From: Planctobacterium sp047947135
GTDB lineage: Bacteria; Pseudomonadota; Gammaproteobacteria; Enterobacterales; Alteromonadaceae
NCBI GenBank assembly: GCA_047947135.1
Contig: CP170457.1
Span: forward strand, 558,001 to 622,000
Direction of reading: 5' to 3'
Length of the DNA: 64,000 bases
Part shown: piece by piece, positions 54,082 through 62,795 of the stretch
Position numbering within the stretch: the stretch's first letter is position 1
How the letters are laid out: each line of letters opens with the position of its first letter
Notes under the pieces: model-generated
Told to the model about the DNA's origin: nothing
What the model saw: the letters and a program-made list of their open reading frames with translations, nothing else
The model's database searches: none
Position numbers and translations under genes: made by a program

Positions 54082-55659
54082 ATGGAATCACCAAAACCTA
54101 TTCGTCGCGCCTTATTAAGTGTTTCTGATAAAACCGGCATTGTGGAATTCGCCAAGGCACTTGCTGCCAGAAACGTTGCCATTCTCTCTACCGGCGGCAC
54201 CGCCAGGTTATTGCATGAAAGTGGCCTGGATGTCACCGAAGTGTCCGATTATACCGGTCATCCAGAGATTATGGACGGTCGAGTGAAGACCCTGCACCCT
54301 AAAGTTCACGGTGGCATTTTGGGACGTCGTGGCAAGGATAATGAGGTGATGACCAAACACGATATCGCGCCTATCGATATGGTTGTGGTGAACCTCTATC
54401 CATTTGCCAATACCATTGCAAATGACGACTGTACATTAGATGACGCTATTGAAAACATCGATATTGGTGGACCGACGATGGTTCGTGCTGCAGCCAAAAA
54501 CCACAATGATGTTGCGATTGTCGTCAACGCTGCACGCTATGATGACATTATTGCGGAAATGGATGCCAATGACGGTTCATTGACCCTCGCCAGCCGCTTT
54601 GATCTCGCTATTGCCGCATTCGAGCATACCGCCGAATACGACGGCATGATCGCCAACTATTTCGGCACAATGGTCAATTCAGGTGCGGAGCAAAGTCAAT
54701 TTCCACGTACATTCAATCAACAGTTCTCAAAGAAACAGGATCTGCGCTACGGTGAAAACAGCCATCAAGCGGCGGCATTCTATGTCGAAAACCAGATTCA
54801 GGAAGCGTCTGTCGCTACCGCAAAACAATGGCAAGGCAAAGAACTGTCGTACAATAATATCGCTGATACCGATGCCGCGCTGGAATGTGTGAAAGAGTTT
54901 ACGCAACCGGCCTGCGTTATTGTTAAACATGCTAACCCCTGTGGTGTTGCGGTCGGTGCCTCTATCCTTGAGGCCTACAACAGAGCCTATAAAACCGATC
55001 CGACCTCGGCATTTGGCGGCATAATTGCGTTCAACAAAATACTGGATGGTGACACAGCAAACGCGATTATTGAGCGTCAGTTTGTCGAAGTTATTATCGC
55101 CCCTGAAGTTTCCGAGGAAGCAAAACAGGCGGTTGCCGCCAAGAAAAACGTACGCTTACTGGAAACCGGTAATTGGCAAGGACAACTTACCGAAGGATTT
55201 GACTGCAAACGGGTAAACGGCGGCATGCTGGTGCAGGAACGGGATTTTGGTATGGTAGAACTGGATGACTTACAAGTGGTGAGTAAAGTACAACCTGATG
55301 ACGCTCAGTTGCAGGATCTGCTTTTTGCCTGGAAAGTGGCTAAATATGTTAAATCCAATGCCATTGTGTATTGCAAGGATGGGATGACGATTGGTGTCGG
55401 TGCGGGTCAGATGAGTCGTGTTTATAGTGCCAAAATTGCTGGTATTAAAGCCGCTGATGAGAAATTAGAAGTCGCTGGCTCTGTTATGGCCTCAGATGCC
55501 TTCTTCCCATTCAGAGACGGTATTGATGCCGCGGCTGAGGCAGGAATCAAAGCCGTTATACAGCCAGGTGGTTCAATGCGTGATGAAGAAGTTATCGCTG
55601 CAGCTGATGAGCACGGTATCGCGATGGTCTTTACCGGCATGCGTCATTTCCGGCACTAA
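54082..55659 (+). CDS. purH: Bifunctional AICAR transformylase/IMP cyclohydrolase
   Basis: Last two steps of purine synthesis (525 aa). The N-terminal MGS-like cyclohydrolase domain (1-about 195) has LSVSDKTGIVEFA, STGGTARLL and GRVKTLHPKVHGG. The C-terminal transformylase domain has LRYGENSHQAAAFY, VKHANPCGVAVG with the catalytic Lys-His pair, and SDAFFPFRDGID. Length matches the family. purD, which often follows, is absent here; a terminator and a repeat come next. Confidence 0.97.
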   Translation: MESPKPIRRALLSVSDKTGIVEFAKALAARNVAILSTGGTARLLHESGLDVTEVSDYTGHPEIMDGRVKTLHPKVHGGILGRRGKDNEVMTKHDIAPIDMVVVNLYPFANTIANDDCTLDDAIENIDIGGPTMVRAAAKNHNDVAIVVNAARYDDIIAEMDANDGSLTLASRFDLAIAAFEHTAEYDGMIANYFGTMVNSGAEQSQFPRTFNQQFSKKQDLRYGENSHQAAAFYVENQIQEASVATAKQWQGKELSYNNIADTDAALECVKEFTQPACVIVKHANPCGVAVGASILEAYNRAYKTDPTSAFGGIIAFNKILDGDTANAIIERQFVEVIIAPEVSEEAKQAVAAKKNVRLLETGNWQGQLTEGFDCKRVNGGMLVQERDFGMVELDDLQVVSKVQPDDAQLQDLLFAWKVAKYVKSNAIVYCKDGMTIGVGAGQMSRVYSAKIAGIKAADEKLEVAGSVMASDAFFPFRDGIDAAAEAGIKAVIQPGGSMRDEEVIAAADEHGIAMVFTGMRHFRH

Positions 55660-55676
55660 ACACTCGCAATGAAAAC

Positions 55677-55706
55677 AAAAAGGGCACAATTCCTCGTGCC
55701 CTTTTT
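55677..55706 (+). terminator. Rho-independent terminator of purH
   Basis: AAAAAGGGCAC / GTGCCCTTTTT, an 11-bp stem with an 8-nt loop, 17 nt after the purH stop. Confidence 0.9.
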
Positions 55707-55740
55707 GGTAAACATTGTCGCTGTTAAGCAGCGTTCAAAG

Positions 55741-55893
55741 TTATACCAAATCCAATAAATATTTGATCGCTCAGCGTCAGTCTCATAGCCACGGTATCAC
55801 GGCGCGTGACTGAAGAAATACTGGTGGTCTTTCGAATGTCACGCAACAAAGAGAGCGTGGCTATGAGCGACGTCGAAGATGGGTTTGGTATTA
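55741..55893. repeat. MITE-like element, short copy (about 153 bp)
   Basis: Left end TTATACCAAATCC and the next 145 bp match the long copy at 11881, including the CTCATAGCC/GGCTATGAG stem. After GATGGGTTT it jumps directly to the terminal sequence TTTGGTATTA, so the 165-bp inner part of the long copy is missing. It lies between the purH terminator and the 3' end of the minus-strand carboxylesterase. Confidence 0.75.
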
Positions 55894-55900
55894 CGCCGTT

Positions 55901-56575
55901 CTATTTCCCTAAACGGGCAGTTAACCAACTTGCCACTTCCTGCAACTGCTCCATACAAACATTATGTTGTATTGGGTATTGCTGCCATTGCACTTGATAT
56001 CCGGCATCACTCAAATTCTGACTCGCGGCTTTGCCCAGTGCAATGGGTACCATTTCATCATAAACCCCATGTGAAGCGAATATCGGGGTAGCTTTGTTGG
56101 CTTCATGCCAATCCAGTTTTTGCGTATCGGCATCGCACATGTAGGTAGACAGGGTCATGATGCCAGCCAGCTTTTGCTCAAAGCGCAATCCCAGATAATA
56201 AGCAATGACGCCGCCCTGAGAAAATCCCGCCAACACAATACGTTCTGCTGGTGTACCCTTGGCGATTTCTTCTTCAATCAACAAGCGTACTTGCCCCGCG
56301 GAACGCATCACACCTTCCATATCGGCGCGATCTTCAAAAGATAGGTTCTTTATGTCGTACCAGGCCCGCATGGCCATGCCGTTATTAATGGTGACGGGTA
56401 TAACAGGCGCATGGGGAAACACAAAACGAATCGCTAATTCATCGGGCAATCCCAGTTGTGGCACAATAGGTGCAAAACCGTTGCCAGAATCCCCCAGACC
56501 ATGTAACCAGATGACCACCGCATCATGCGGTCGCTGGGGATTCACATCTACGAATGGCAATCTTTCTTCGGACAT
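55901..56575 (-). CDS. Carboxylesterase/phospholipase-type alpha/beta hydrolase
   Basis: 224-aa esterase of the acyl-protein thioesterase/YpfH group. It has VIWLHGLGDSGNGF with the oxyanion hole, the nucleophile in LAGFSQGGVIAYYLGL, the Asp in HGVYDEMVPI and the His in YPIQHNVCMEQL. There is no signal peptide. I use the ATG at 56575; a longer frame lacks support. It is divergent from gmk. Confidence 0.93.
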   Translation of the reverse strand: MSEERLPFVDVNPQRPHDAVVIWLHGLGDSGNGFAPIVPQLGLPDELAIRFVFPHAPVIPVTINNGMAMRAWYDIKNLSFEDRADMEGVMRSAGQVRLLIEEEIAKGTPAERIVLAGFSQGGVIAYYLGLRFEQKLAGIMTLSTYMCDADTQKLDWHEANKATPIFASHGVYDEMVPIALGKAASQNLSDAGYQVQWQQYPIQHNVCMEQLQEVASWLTARLGK

Positions 56576-56746
56576 GGATACATTCCTTGCTTTTTGGTCA
56601 ATTATATTACCCGATATTACTTTGCTATGAAAATATGTTGTCAGGCCTGGACGGCAAATTATGCTAATATTGCGCATTAATTGCTAGAAATTTAATACAT
56701 TACGCCACGGCCATGGCGTTTTATAACAGGTAAAAAGAACAACATT

Positions 56747-57385
56747 ATGACAACCACCCCGGGTAATCTTTTTATTGTTGCTGCACCTTCAGGTGCGGGT
56801 AAGTCCAGTTTGATCAAAGCCTTATTGGAGAACCATAAGGATGCCAGCCATTTGGTTCAGGTCTCTGTATCCCATACCACCAGAGCCCCTCGACCGGGTG
56901 AGGTCGATGGTGTGCATTATCATTTTGTCTCCAAAGCTGAGTTCGAAAAACTGATTGCTGAAGAAGCCTTTTTTGAATGGGCCAAGGCGTTTGATAATTA
57001 TTACGGCACCGCCAAAAAGAATATCACTGAAACCTTACAGCACGGCATTGATGTGTTTTTGGATATTGAGTGGCAGGGTGCCAGACAGGTCAAAGCATTA
57101 TTGCCCGACACCAGCACGATTTTTATCGCTCCTCCGTCCCGGCAGGAATTGCGCAATCGTTTGTCTGCCAGAAAACAGGACTCCGAAGAAGTTATCGATA
57201 AACGTATGGCATCTGCGGTGTCCGAGATTTCACATTTTGGTGAATTTGATTACATCATTGTCAACGATGACTTTGATACTGCCTTGGCAGAGCTGGAAAG
57301 TATCGTCTGTGCCCAACGATTACGCCGTGTAAAACAAATTATCAGGCAACAACACCTGTTCGACGAATTAATGCGTGGACAATAA
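56747..57385 (+). CDS. gmk: Guanylate kinase
   Basis: Phosphorylates GMP to GDP (212 aa). The P-loop is APSGAGKSSLIKAL; the GMP-binding region is SVSHTTRAPRPGEVDGVHYHF; the lid is RLSARKQDSEEVIDKRM. It is first in the gmk-rpoZ-spoT-trmH series. Between it and rpoZ is a hairpin (GCGAC/GTCGC with T/A arms, 57438-57460). Confidence 0.97.
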   Translation: MTTTPGNLFIVAAPSGAGKSSLIKALLENHKDASHLVQVSVSHTTRAPRPGEVDGVHYHFVSKAEFEKLIAEEAFFEWAKAFDNYYGTAKKNITETLQHGIDVFLDIEWQGARQVKALLPDTSTIFIAPPSRQELRNRLSARKQDSEEVIDKRMASAVSEISHFGEFDYIIVNDDFDTALAELESIVCAQRLRRVKQIIRQQHLFDELMRGQ

Positions 57386-57533
57386 GGTCATTTTTGGGTC
57401 TTGTGCTTGGCAACTGCTCAATAAATGAGTAAACTACGCGACCTTTTTTGAAAAAGTCGCAATGCTTTAAAAGCCACAAACGCTTTTTTAAAAGTAAAGA
57501 TATCCCATCAATTTGCAGGATCTGGAGAAATAA

Positions 57534-57809
57534 ATGGCTCGTGTAACAGTTGAAGACGCCGTTGACAAAGTTGGTAACCGTTTTGATTTGGTTCTAGTAG
57601 CCGCTCGCCGTGCGCGCCAGTTAGCGACTGAAGGTAAAGAACCCATGGTACCTGTCAGCAACGACAAACCAACCGTAACCGCATTACGAGAAATCGAAGA
57701 AGGTTTGGTTAATGCCGACATGCTAGATAAGAGTGACTTGCAAGACAAACAAGACCAAGAGCAAGCTGAATTTGCCTCTGTTGCCAACATCCTGTCTGAG
57801 CAACCATAA
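57534..57809 (+). CDS. rpoZ: RNA polymerase omega subunit
   Basis: 91-aa omega subunit, which assists assembly of beta-prime and contributes to the ppGpp-binding site. It has MARVTVEDAVDKVGNRFDLV and ARRARQLATEGK, the conserved beta-prime contacts. GGAG lies upstream of the ATG. It sits between gmk and spoT, which ties alarmone synthesis and its target in one locus. Confidence 0.97.
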   Translation: MARVTVEDAVDKVGNRFDLVLVAARRARQLATEGKEPMVPVSNDKPTVTALREIEEGLVNADMLDKSDLQDKQDQEQAEFASVANILSEQP

Positions 57810-57820
57810 AAATTTTTGTT

Positions 57821-57864
57821 TGCACGGCTAAATGCTGAACAAATTCACGTATTTAGCCGTTGCA
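57821..57864 (+). other. Intercistronic hairpin between rpoZ and spoT
   Basis: CGGCTAAAT (57825-57833) / ATTTAGCCG (57851-57859), extended with a bulge by TGCA/TGCA, with a 17-nt loop and no T-run. It may be an RNA-processing or attenuation point within the operon. Confidence 0.4.
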
Positions 57865-57922
57865 TCCTGTTTAAATCCCCGTATTCTGTACTCATGTGTA
57901 ACTGTAGAGACGTGACGTACCC

Positions 57923-60046
57923 TTGTATCTGTTCGAAGGCTTAAAACAGAAAGCATCGAGCTACCTTCCTCCTGAACAAGTTAAGCTCATCCAGGACGCT
58001 TACGTTGTGGCTCACGACGCCCACGACGGTCAGCAGCGATCCAGCGGTGATCCTTACATCACACACCCGGTAGCCGTTGCCAGTATTCTCGCCGATATGC
58101 GCATTGACCATGAGACCCTGATGGGGGCTCTGTTGCATGATGTTATTGAAGATACCCACCACAGCAAGGAGACGCTCACCGAACAATTTGGTGAAACGGT
58201 CGCTGAGTTGGTCGAAGGGGTTTCGAAACTCGACAAAATAAAGTTTCGTAGCAAAAAAGAAGCACAGGCAGAAAATTTCCGAAAAATGATGATGGCGATG
58301 GTGGAAGATATTCGTATCATCCTGATAAAACTCGCCGACCGCACCCACAATATGCGTACTCTTGGGGCCTTACGCCCAGAGAAAAGACGTCGTATTGCGC
58401 GGGAAACATTAGAAATTTACGCGCCAATTGCGCATCGACTGGGTATCCACGAAATTAAAAATGAACTGGAAGATTTAGGTTTTCAGGCCATGTACCCGAT
58501 GCGCTATCGAGCCTTAAAGTCTGCTGTTAAGCAGGCAAGAGGCAACCGCAAAGAGATTATTGAAAACACCCGTCAGGAGCTTGTCAGCCGCATCGAAGAA
58601 AAAGGCATTGATGCCGAAGTATCGGGACGGGAAAAACACCTTTATTCCATCTATCGCAAGATGCGCAATAAAGAGCTGATGTTTAACCAGATCATGGATA
58701 TATACGCTTTTCGAGTCGTTGTTGACAGTGTTGATGACTGCTACCGCGTACTAGGTTGTGTTCACGGACTATATAAACCTATCGAAGGGCGCTTCAAAGA
58801 CTATGTCGCCATTCCTCGAACCAACGGTTACCAGTCCTTGCATACTTCGTTGGTGGGGCCTCATGGTATCCCGGTAGAGATTCAAATCCGAACTGAAGAT
58901 ATGGATGAAATGGCTGACAAAGGGGTGGCAGCTCACTGGATGTATAAGGGCGCCGATGAGGGTAGTAATACCACAGCCCAGACCCGTGCCCGCAAGTGGA
59001 TGCAATCCTTGCTGGAACTGCAACAAAGTGCCAGCAGTTCATTTGAGTTCATCGAAAACGTTAAAGCCGACTTATTCCCGGATGAAATCTACGTATTCAC
59101 GCCAGACGGCAGGATCATTGAATTGCCGATGTCGGCAACGGCCGTTGATTTTGCCTATGCCGTGCATACCGATATTGGCAACTCCTGTGTCGGCGCCCGA
59201 GTTGACCGACATAGTTATTCGTTAAATCGTCCGTTGCAGAACGGCCAGACCATCGAAATTATTACCTCGCCACGCGCTCACCCAAATGCCAATTGGCTTA
59301 ATTTTGTGGTGACCGCAAAGGCCCGTTCTCATATCCGTCATTTCCTGAAAAAACAACGGGCCGAAGAAGCGATTAATATGGGTACTCGCTTATTACGTCA
59401 CGCGCTGGGCAAAATAAAGCTGGATGATATTCCACAGGAAGATATCGATCGTGTTGTTCAGGAAACCCAGCATGATAATTTTTATGCGTTATTATCTGAT
59501 ATCGGTCTGGGTAACGAGTTAAGCGCCATTATCGCACGCCGCTTGCTTGGCGATAATCAGGAAAGCGATGTACTGTCCGACAAGTCCCGCAATATTGCCA
59601 TAAAAGGTACGGAAGGATTACTTGTTACTTACGCCCCCTGTTGCCGTCCCATTCCCGATGATCAGATTCTGGCAGTACTGAGTCCCGGCAAAGGCATGCT
59701 GATCCATCAAGTAGGCTGCAGCAATATTCGTAAGCTCGCCAAAGATGAACCGCAGCGGGTACTGCCGATGAAGTGGGATGAAAATGCCAGCGGCGAATTC
59801 AAAACCAACATTCGCGTTGAACTGATCAATCGTCAAGGCACATTAGCCACGCTGACCAATACCGTTGCCGCCTGCGACTCCAATATCATTGGGCTGCAAA
59901 CAGAAGAAAAAGAAAGCAATATTTATTACATTGACTTAGAACTGACCACGAAAAACCGTGTACATTTGGCCAAAATATTCAGACAGATTCGGACCATGCC
60001 TGAAGTGCAATCGGTATCTCGTCACAGTCGCACCAAACATCTGTAG
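57923..60046 (+). CDS. spoT: Bifunctional (p)ppGpp synthetase/hydrolase SpoT
   Basis: 707-aa alarmone enzyme. The HD hydrolase domain (about 20-200) has HPVAVASILADM and LLHDVIEDT. The synthetase domain (about 230-345) has SGREKHLYSIYRKM and the G-loop YQSLHTSLVGPHG. Next are TGS (DEIYVFTPDGRI), a helical/zinc-finger region with CC in TYAPCCRPIPDD, and a C-terminal ACT domain. The start TTG-TAT-CTG corresponds to E. coli SpoT, which I recall also starts MYLFE. In SpoT the synthetase is weak. Confidence 0.96.
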   Translation: MYLFEGLKQKASSYLPPEQVKLIQDAYVVAHDAHDGQQRSSGDPYITHPVAVASILADMRIDHETLMGALLHDVIEDTHHSKETLTEQFGETVAELVEGVSKLDKIKFRSKKEAQAENFRKMMMAMVEDIRIILIKLADRTHNMRTLGALRPEKRRRIARETLEIYAPIAHRLGIHEIKNELEDLGFQAMYPMRYRALKSAVKQARGNRKEIIENTRQELVSRIEEKGIDAEVSGREKHLYSIYRKMRNKELMFNQIMDIYAFRVVVDSVDDCYRVLGCVHGLYKPIEGRFKDYVAIPRTNGYQSLHTSLVGPHGIPVEIQIRTEDMDEMADKGVAAHWMYKGADEGSNTTAQTRARKWMQSLLELQQSASSSFEFIENVKADLFPDEIYVFTPDGRIIELPMSATAVDFAYAVHTDIGNSCVGARVDRHSYSLNRPLQNGQTIEIITSPRAHPNANWLNFVVTAKARSHIRHFLKKQRAEEAINMGTRLLRHALGKIKLDDIPQEDIDRVVQETQHDNFYALLSDIGLGNELSAIIARRLLGDNQESDVLSDKSRNIAIKGTEGLLVTYAPCCRPIPDDQILAVLSPGKGMLIHQVGCSNIRKLAKDEPQRVLPMKWDENASGEFKTNIRVELINRQGTLATLTNTVAACDSNIIGLQTEEKESNIYYIDLELTTKNRVHLAKIFRQIRTMPEVQSVSRHSRTKHL

Positions 60047-60060
60047 AGAGAAACATCATA

Positions 60061-60447
60061 ATGACTAAAACCGTAATTCATACAGACAATGCCCCGAAAG
60101 CAATCGGCACCTATTCTCAGGCAATACGCAGTGGTTCCACCGTTTATTTGTCTGGTCAAATCCCGCTGGTACCAGAAACCATGGAAATGATATCAGAAGA
60201 ATTTGCAGCACAGGCTGAACAGGTTTTTCGCAATGTCACAGCAGTGTGTGAAGCCGCCGGTGGTTCGTTACAACATCTGACCAAGGTGAATATTTATCTC
60301 ACCGACTTGAGCCAGTTTGCCACAGTCAATGAGATCATGAGTCAGCATTTCCAGCAACCCTATCCAGCGCGAGCGGCCATAGGTGTCAAGGAGCTACCCA
60401 AAGGTGCGCAGATAGAAATAGATGGCATTATGGAGCTGACCGAATAG
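60061..60447 (+). CDS. ridA: RidA family enamine/imine deaminase
   Basis: 128-aa RidA (YjgF/YER057c) protein that hydrolyses reactive 2-aminoacrylate from PLP enzymes. It has NAPKAIGTYSQAIRSG, VYLSGQIPLVPET and the catalytic Arg in YPARAAIGVKELP, with the C-terminal Glu in VEIDG-type AQIEIDGIM. It lies 14 nt after spoT and 12 nt before trmH, an insertion relative to the E. coli order. Confidence 0.96.
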   Translation: MTKTVIHTDNAPKAIGTYSQAIRSGSTVYLSGQIPLVPETMEMISEEFAAQAEQVFRNVTAVCEAAGGSLQHLTKVNIYLTDLSQFATVNEIMSQHFQQPYPARAAIGVKELPKGAQIEIDGIMELTE

Positions 60448-60459
60448 CCACGTTCGGCC

Positions 60460-61155
60460 ATGACAGATTCTCGTTTTCGCCGAATTAACGCCAATTTATT
60501 GCGCCGTCAGATGGATCTGACCGTTTGTCTGGAGCATGTGCATAAACCACCTAATGTCTCCGCCGTGTTACGTACCTGCGATGCGGTCGGGATTCACGAA
60601 GTCAATATGGTCTGGAATGCCCAAACTCGCATGCGAAAAGGCACTGCCATGGGCAGCCAGAAGTGGGTGCGGCAATGCCGGCATGAATCCATCGAAGATG
60701 CCGTTTCTAAGTTTCGGGACAATAACATGCAGGTTGTAGTGTCCCATTTATCCGATAAGGCCATCGATTTTCGCCGTATTGATTACACCAGGCCAACCGC
60801 CATTATCCTGGGTCAGGAAAAAAAGGGCGCCTCTGAAGAATCGATTACGCTTGCAGACCATGAAATCGTGATCCCGATGTATGGCATGGTGCAATCCCTA
60901 AATGTCTCTGTCGCCGGTGCCTTAATTCTGTATGAAGCGCAACGACAAAGGGCCGACTCCGGCATGTACGAGAAAGTCACCATCCCGGACGATATCCGTC
61001 AACAAATGCTGTTTGAAGGTTGTCACCCCGAGCTGTTTAAACAGTGGCAACGAAAAAATCTGCCGTGGCCAGAGATTGACAATAATGGCGAAGTAATAGC
61101 GGATGCCTCCTGGTGGCAGACCATGCAATTAACTGAGCGTGATGCTGGTGATTAG
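60460..61155 (+). CDS. trmH: tRNA (guanosine-18-2'-O)-methyltransferase TrmH
   Basis: SPOUT methyltransferase modifying G18 in the D-loop (231 aa). It has LEHVHKPPNVSAVLRTCDAVG, the knot motifs AIILGQEKKGASEES and IPMYGMVQSLNVSVAGALILYE with the catalytic Arg in the N-terminal motif, and a C-terminal extension typical of TrmH. It is last of the gmk-rpoZ-spoT-ridA-trmH run; recG, which follows in E. coli, is absent. Confidence 0.96.
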   Translation: MTDSRFRRINANLLRRQMDLTVCLEHVHKPPNVSAVLRTCDAVGIHEVNMVWNAQTRMRKGTAMGSQKWVRQCRHESIEDAVSKFRDNNMQVVVSHLSDKAIDFRRIDYTRPTAIILGQEKKGASEESITLADHEIVIPMYGMVQSLNVSVAGALILYEAQRQRADSGMYEKVTIPDDIRQQMLFEGCHPELFKQWQRKNLPWPEIDNNGEVIADASWWQTMQLTERDAGD

Positions 61156-61283
61156 TTACGAAAAGGGTTGGGAAATAGGGTTAGCGTAGCTGAGTCCGTG
61201 GATATTAATGCTAGTAGACCTTCATTCGGGTAGCTCTTATTCGTGGTAAATCTTATTCCTCGTAAGTCTTAACCTGATGGTTA

Positions 61284-62063
61284 TTACTGATCTACCATTT
61301 TTGGTTGCAACCGATAACTATCAATAATTCGGTCTATCTCGCCACTTTCCCACATTTTGCTAATCCTGGCATTGCTACGAGCAATAATGTCTGGTGAATA
61401 TGCTTTGTTGACGGCCAGGTAATTTCGAATGTTCTGATCCCCAATCTTAATCACAGGCTCAATATCGGACAGGTCATATCCCAGGTTACGAACATTATAA
61501 GGCGTGGTTAGGTCTGAGCCCAGTATAAAGTCAGCTCGGTTTTTGAATAGCCCCTGATAAGTGTCGCTTGCATTAGACACGAGTAGCAGGTTTCTTGGCG
61601 CTGTTAATCCCATCTTTTCGAATGTATGAACCCTGACACTACGCCGGGTGATCGCTATTCTATAAAGACTGAGATCATCTAAAGATTTGACGACAATATC
61701 CTTTCGGGAGGAGAGTTTAAAAAGATATGAAGTCGAGGAAACCAGTGGTCCTATCCAGGCGTATTTATCTTCCCTGACTGGGCTTCTTCCCGCAGACAGT
61801 AATCCTGTATTTGGCGTGTTTTGCACAATGATTTGGGCTCTTGCCCAATTGATCACTTCAATCTCAAACGGAACATTTTCCTCTTGCAGTACTTTAGTAA
61901 TAATGTCGGTATTGATACCGATAAGTTTGCCATCTTGTTTATAGTTATAGGGAGGAAAGTCGTGCGTCAGCATGAGGAGATCATCAGCCTGCGTTGGCAG
62001 AGCAGAAAAAAGCACGCTCAATATGATGAACTGGCAAACTTTCCTATTGTAACTGAACCGCAA
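61284..62063 (-). CDS. Periplasmic solute-binding protein, family 3-like
   Basis: 259-aa protein with an uncleaved-to-cleaved signal peptide (about 1-26, cut after TQA) and a bacterial extracellular solute-binding family 3 fold: LTHDFPPYNYKQDGKLIGINTDII, APIGPLVSS-like WIGPLVSSTSYLF, and RADFILGSDLTTPYNV. No transporter permease or ATPase gene is adjacent, as with the many orphan family-3 proteins of Alteromonadales. The start is TTG, with AGGCGG 8 nt upstream. The ligand is unknown. Confidence 0.85.
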   Translation of the reverse strand: MRFSYNRKVCQFIILSVLFSALPTQADDLLMLTHDFPPYNYKQDGKLIGINTDIITKVLQEENVPFEIEVINWARAQIIVQNTPNTGLLSAGRSPVREDKYAWIGPLVSSTSYLFKLSSRKDIVVKSLDDLSLYRIAITRRSVRVHTFEKMGLTAPRNLLLVSNASDTYQGLFKNRADFILGSDLTTPYNVRNLGYDLSDIEPVIKIGDQNIRNYLAVNKAYSPDIIARSNARISKMWESGEIDRIIDSYRLQPKMVDQ

Positions 62064-62795
62064 AATGACAACCGCCTGACACTACAAGTATCTTCATTAC
62101 CGATAAACATTATCATGTAAAAAGATAGTTCATGGTTGCGGATTCTGCACCAGCAATATCGACAGGTTATCCAGATTATAAGGGCAGACTTAGGTATGTC
62201 AGCCATATCATCACACTGTACGATAGGACCCGTAAATACCACTGAGGAAAGTAGTGCCGGCTTAGTTGCCGGAGCTGTCGTTTGTTGCCAAACTGAATAC
62301 AATGGGAGTTACCCTATGTGTCATTTCAAGTGTAAGGGGTTGTCGGGAAGACAGTACAACCTAAACCCTGTCCTGTTCAGTTTATTAGTTATTTTTTTGT
62401 AGAATAATAATGGCCACCAAAGCGGCCCTTGCATAATACACATTAGATTACCTTAGCTTTCGTCTTCATTGGGGCCGTCGAAGCATTTTTTCAGTTTCAC
62501 TTTGTGTACTGAAACGCTGTGGTGGCAATACCAATGCACGGTGGTTACTCCCTCCTACCGAGCCCCCTGTTAAATAGCAGTATACCTATCGCTCACCTGA
62601 AAGAAAAAGAAGCAGGCCAAACACGTCTGTAGATCCTCAAATTTGTCGTCCATTTTGTTACGTTCTTTGATGACTCAGACTGCAATTTTAAACCTTGCCG
62701 TTAAAATTGACGACTAATACGACATTACGACACTGATACCAACAAAAGGTCATTTGTCAGTGCTAAAAAGAGCGTGGCAAATCAAAGGAGTAAGA
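62064..62795. other. Long intergenic region between the solute-binding protein and the exported hydrolase
   Basis: 732 nt with no long gene. It holds the 5' side of the solute-binding gene, a possible 28-codon minus-strand frame (62453-62539), a dyad TTTCAGT/ACTGAAA near 62490-62515, and the ribosome site AAGGAG (62785-62790) of the next gene. Otherwise nothing was recognised. Confidence 0.4.
62453..62539 (-). CDS. Possible small protein, 28 aa, Cys/His-containing
   Basis: GTG start with a strong ribosome site AGGAGGGA 8 nt upstream. The peptide is basic in the middle (VHKVKLKK) and acidic at its C-terminus (GPNEDES), with two Cys and three clustered His/Cys residues near the start (YCHH). 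It is too short to judge by similarity and could be a remnant of a larger gene. A chance frame cannot be excluded. Confidence 0.3.
   Translation of the reverse strand: MHWYCHHSVSVHKVKLKKCFDGPNEDES

Noticed and set aside
57438..57460. Terminator between gmk and rpoZ
   Set aside because: Hairpin GCGAC/GTCGC has no following T-run; noted only as a possible structure.
62018..62302. 94-codon minus-strand frame overlapping the solute-binding gene start
   Set aside because: Overlaps the signal-peptide region of a well-supported gene in another frame and has no ribosome site.
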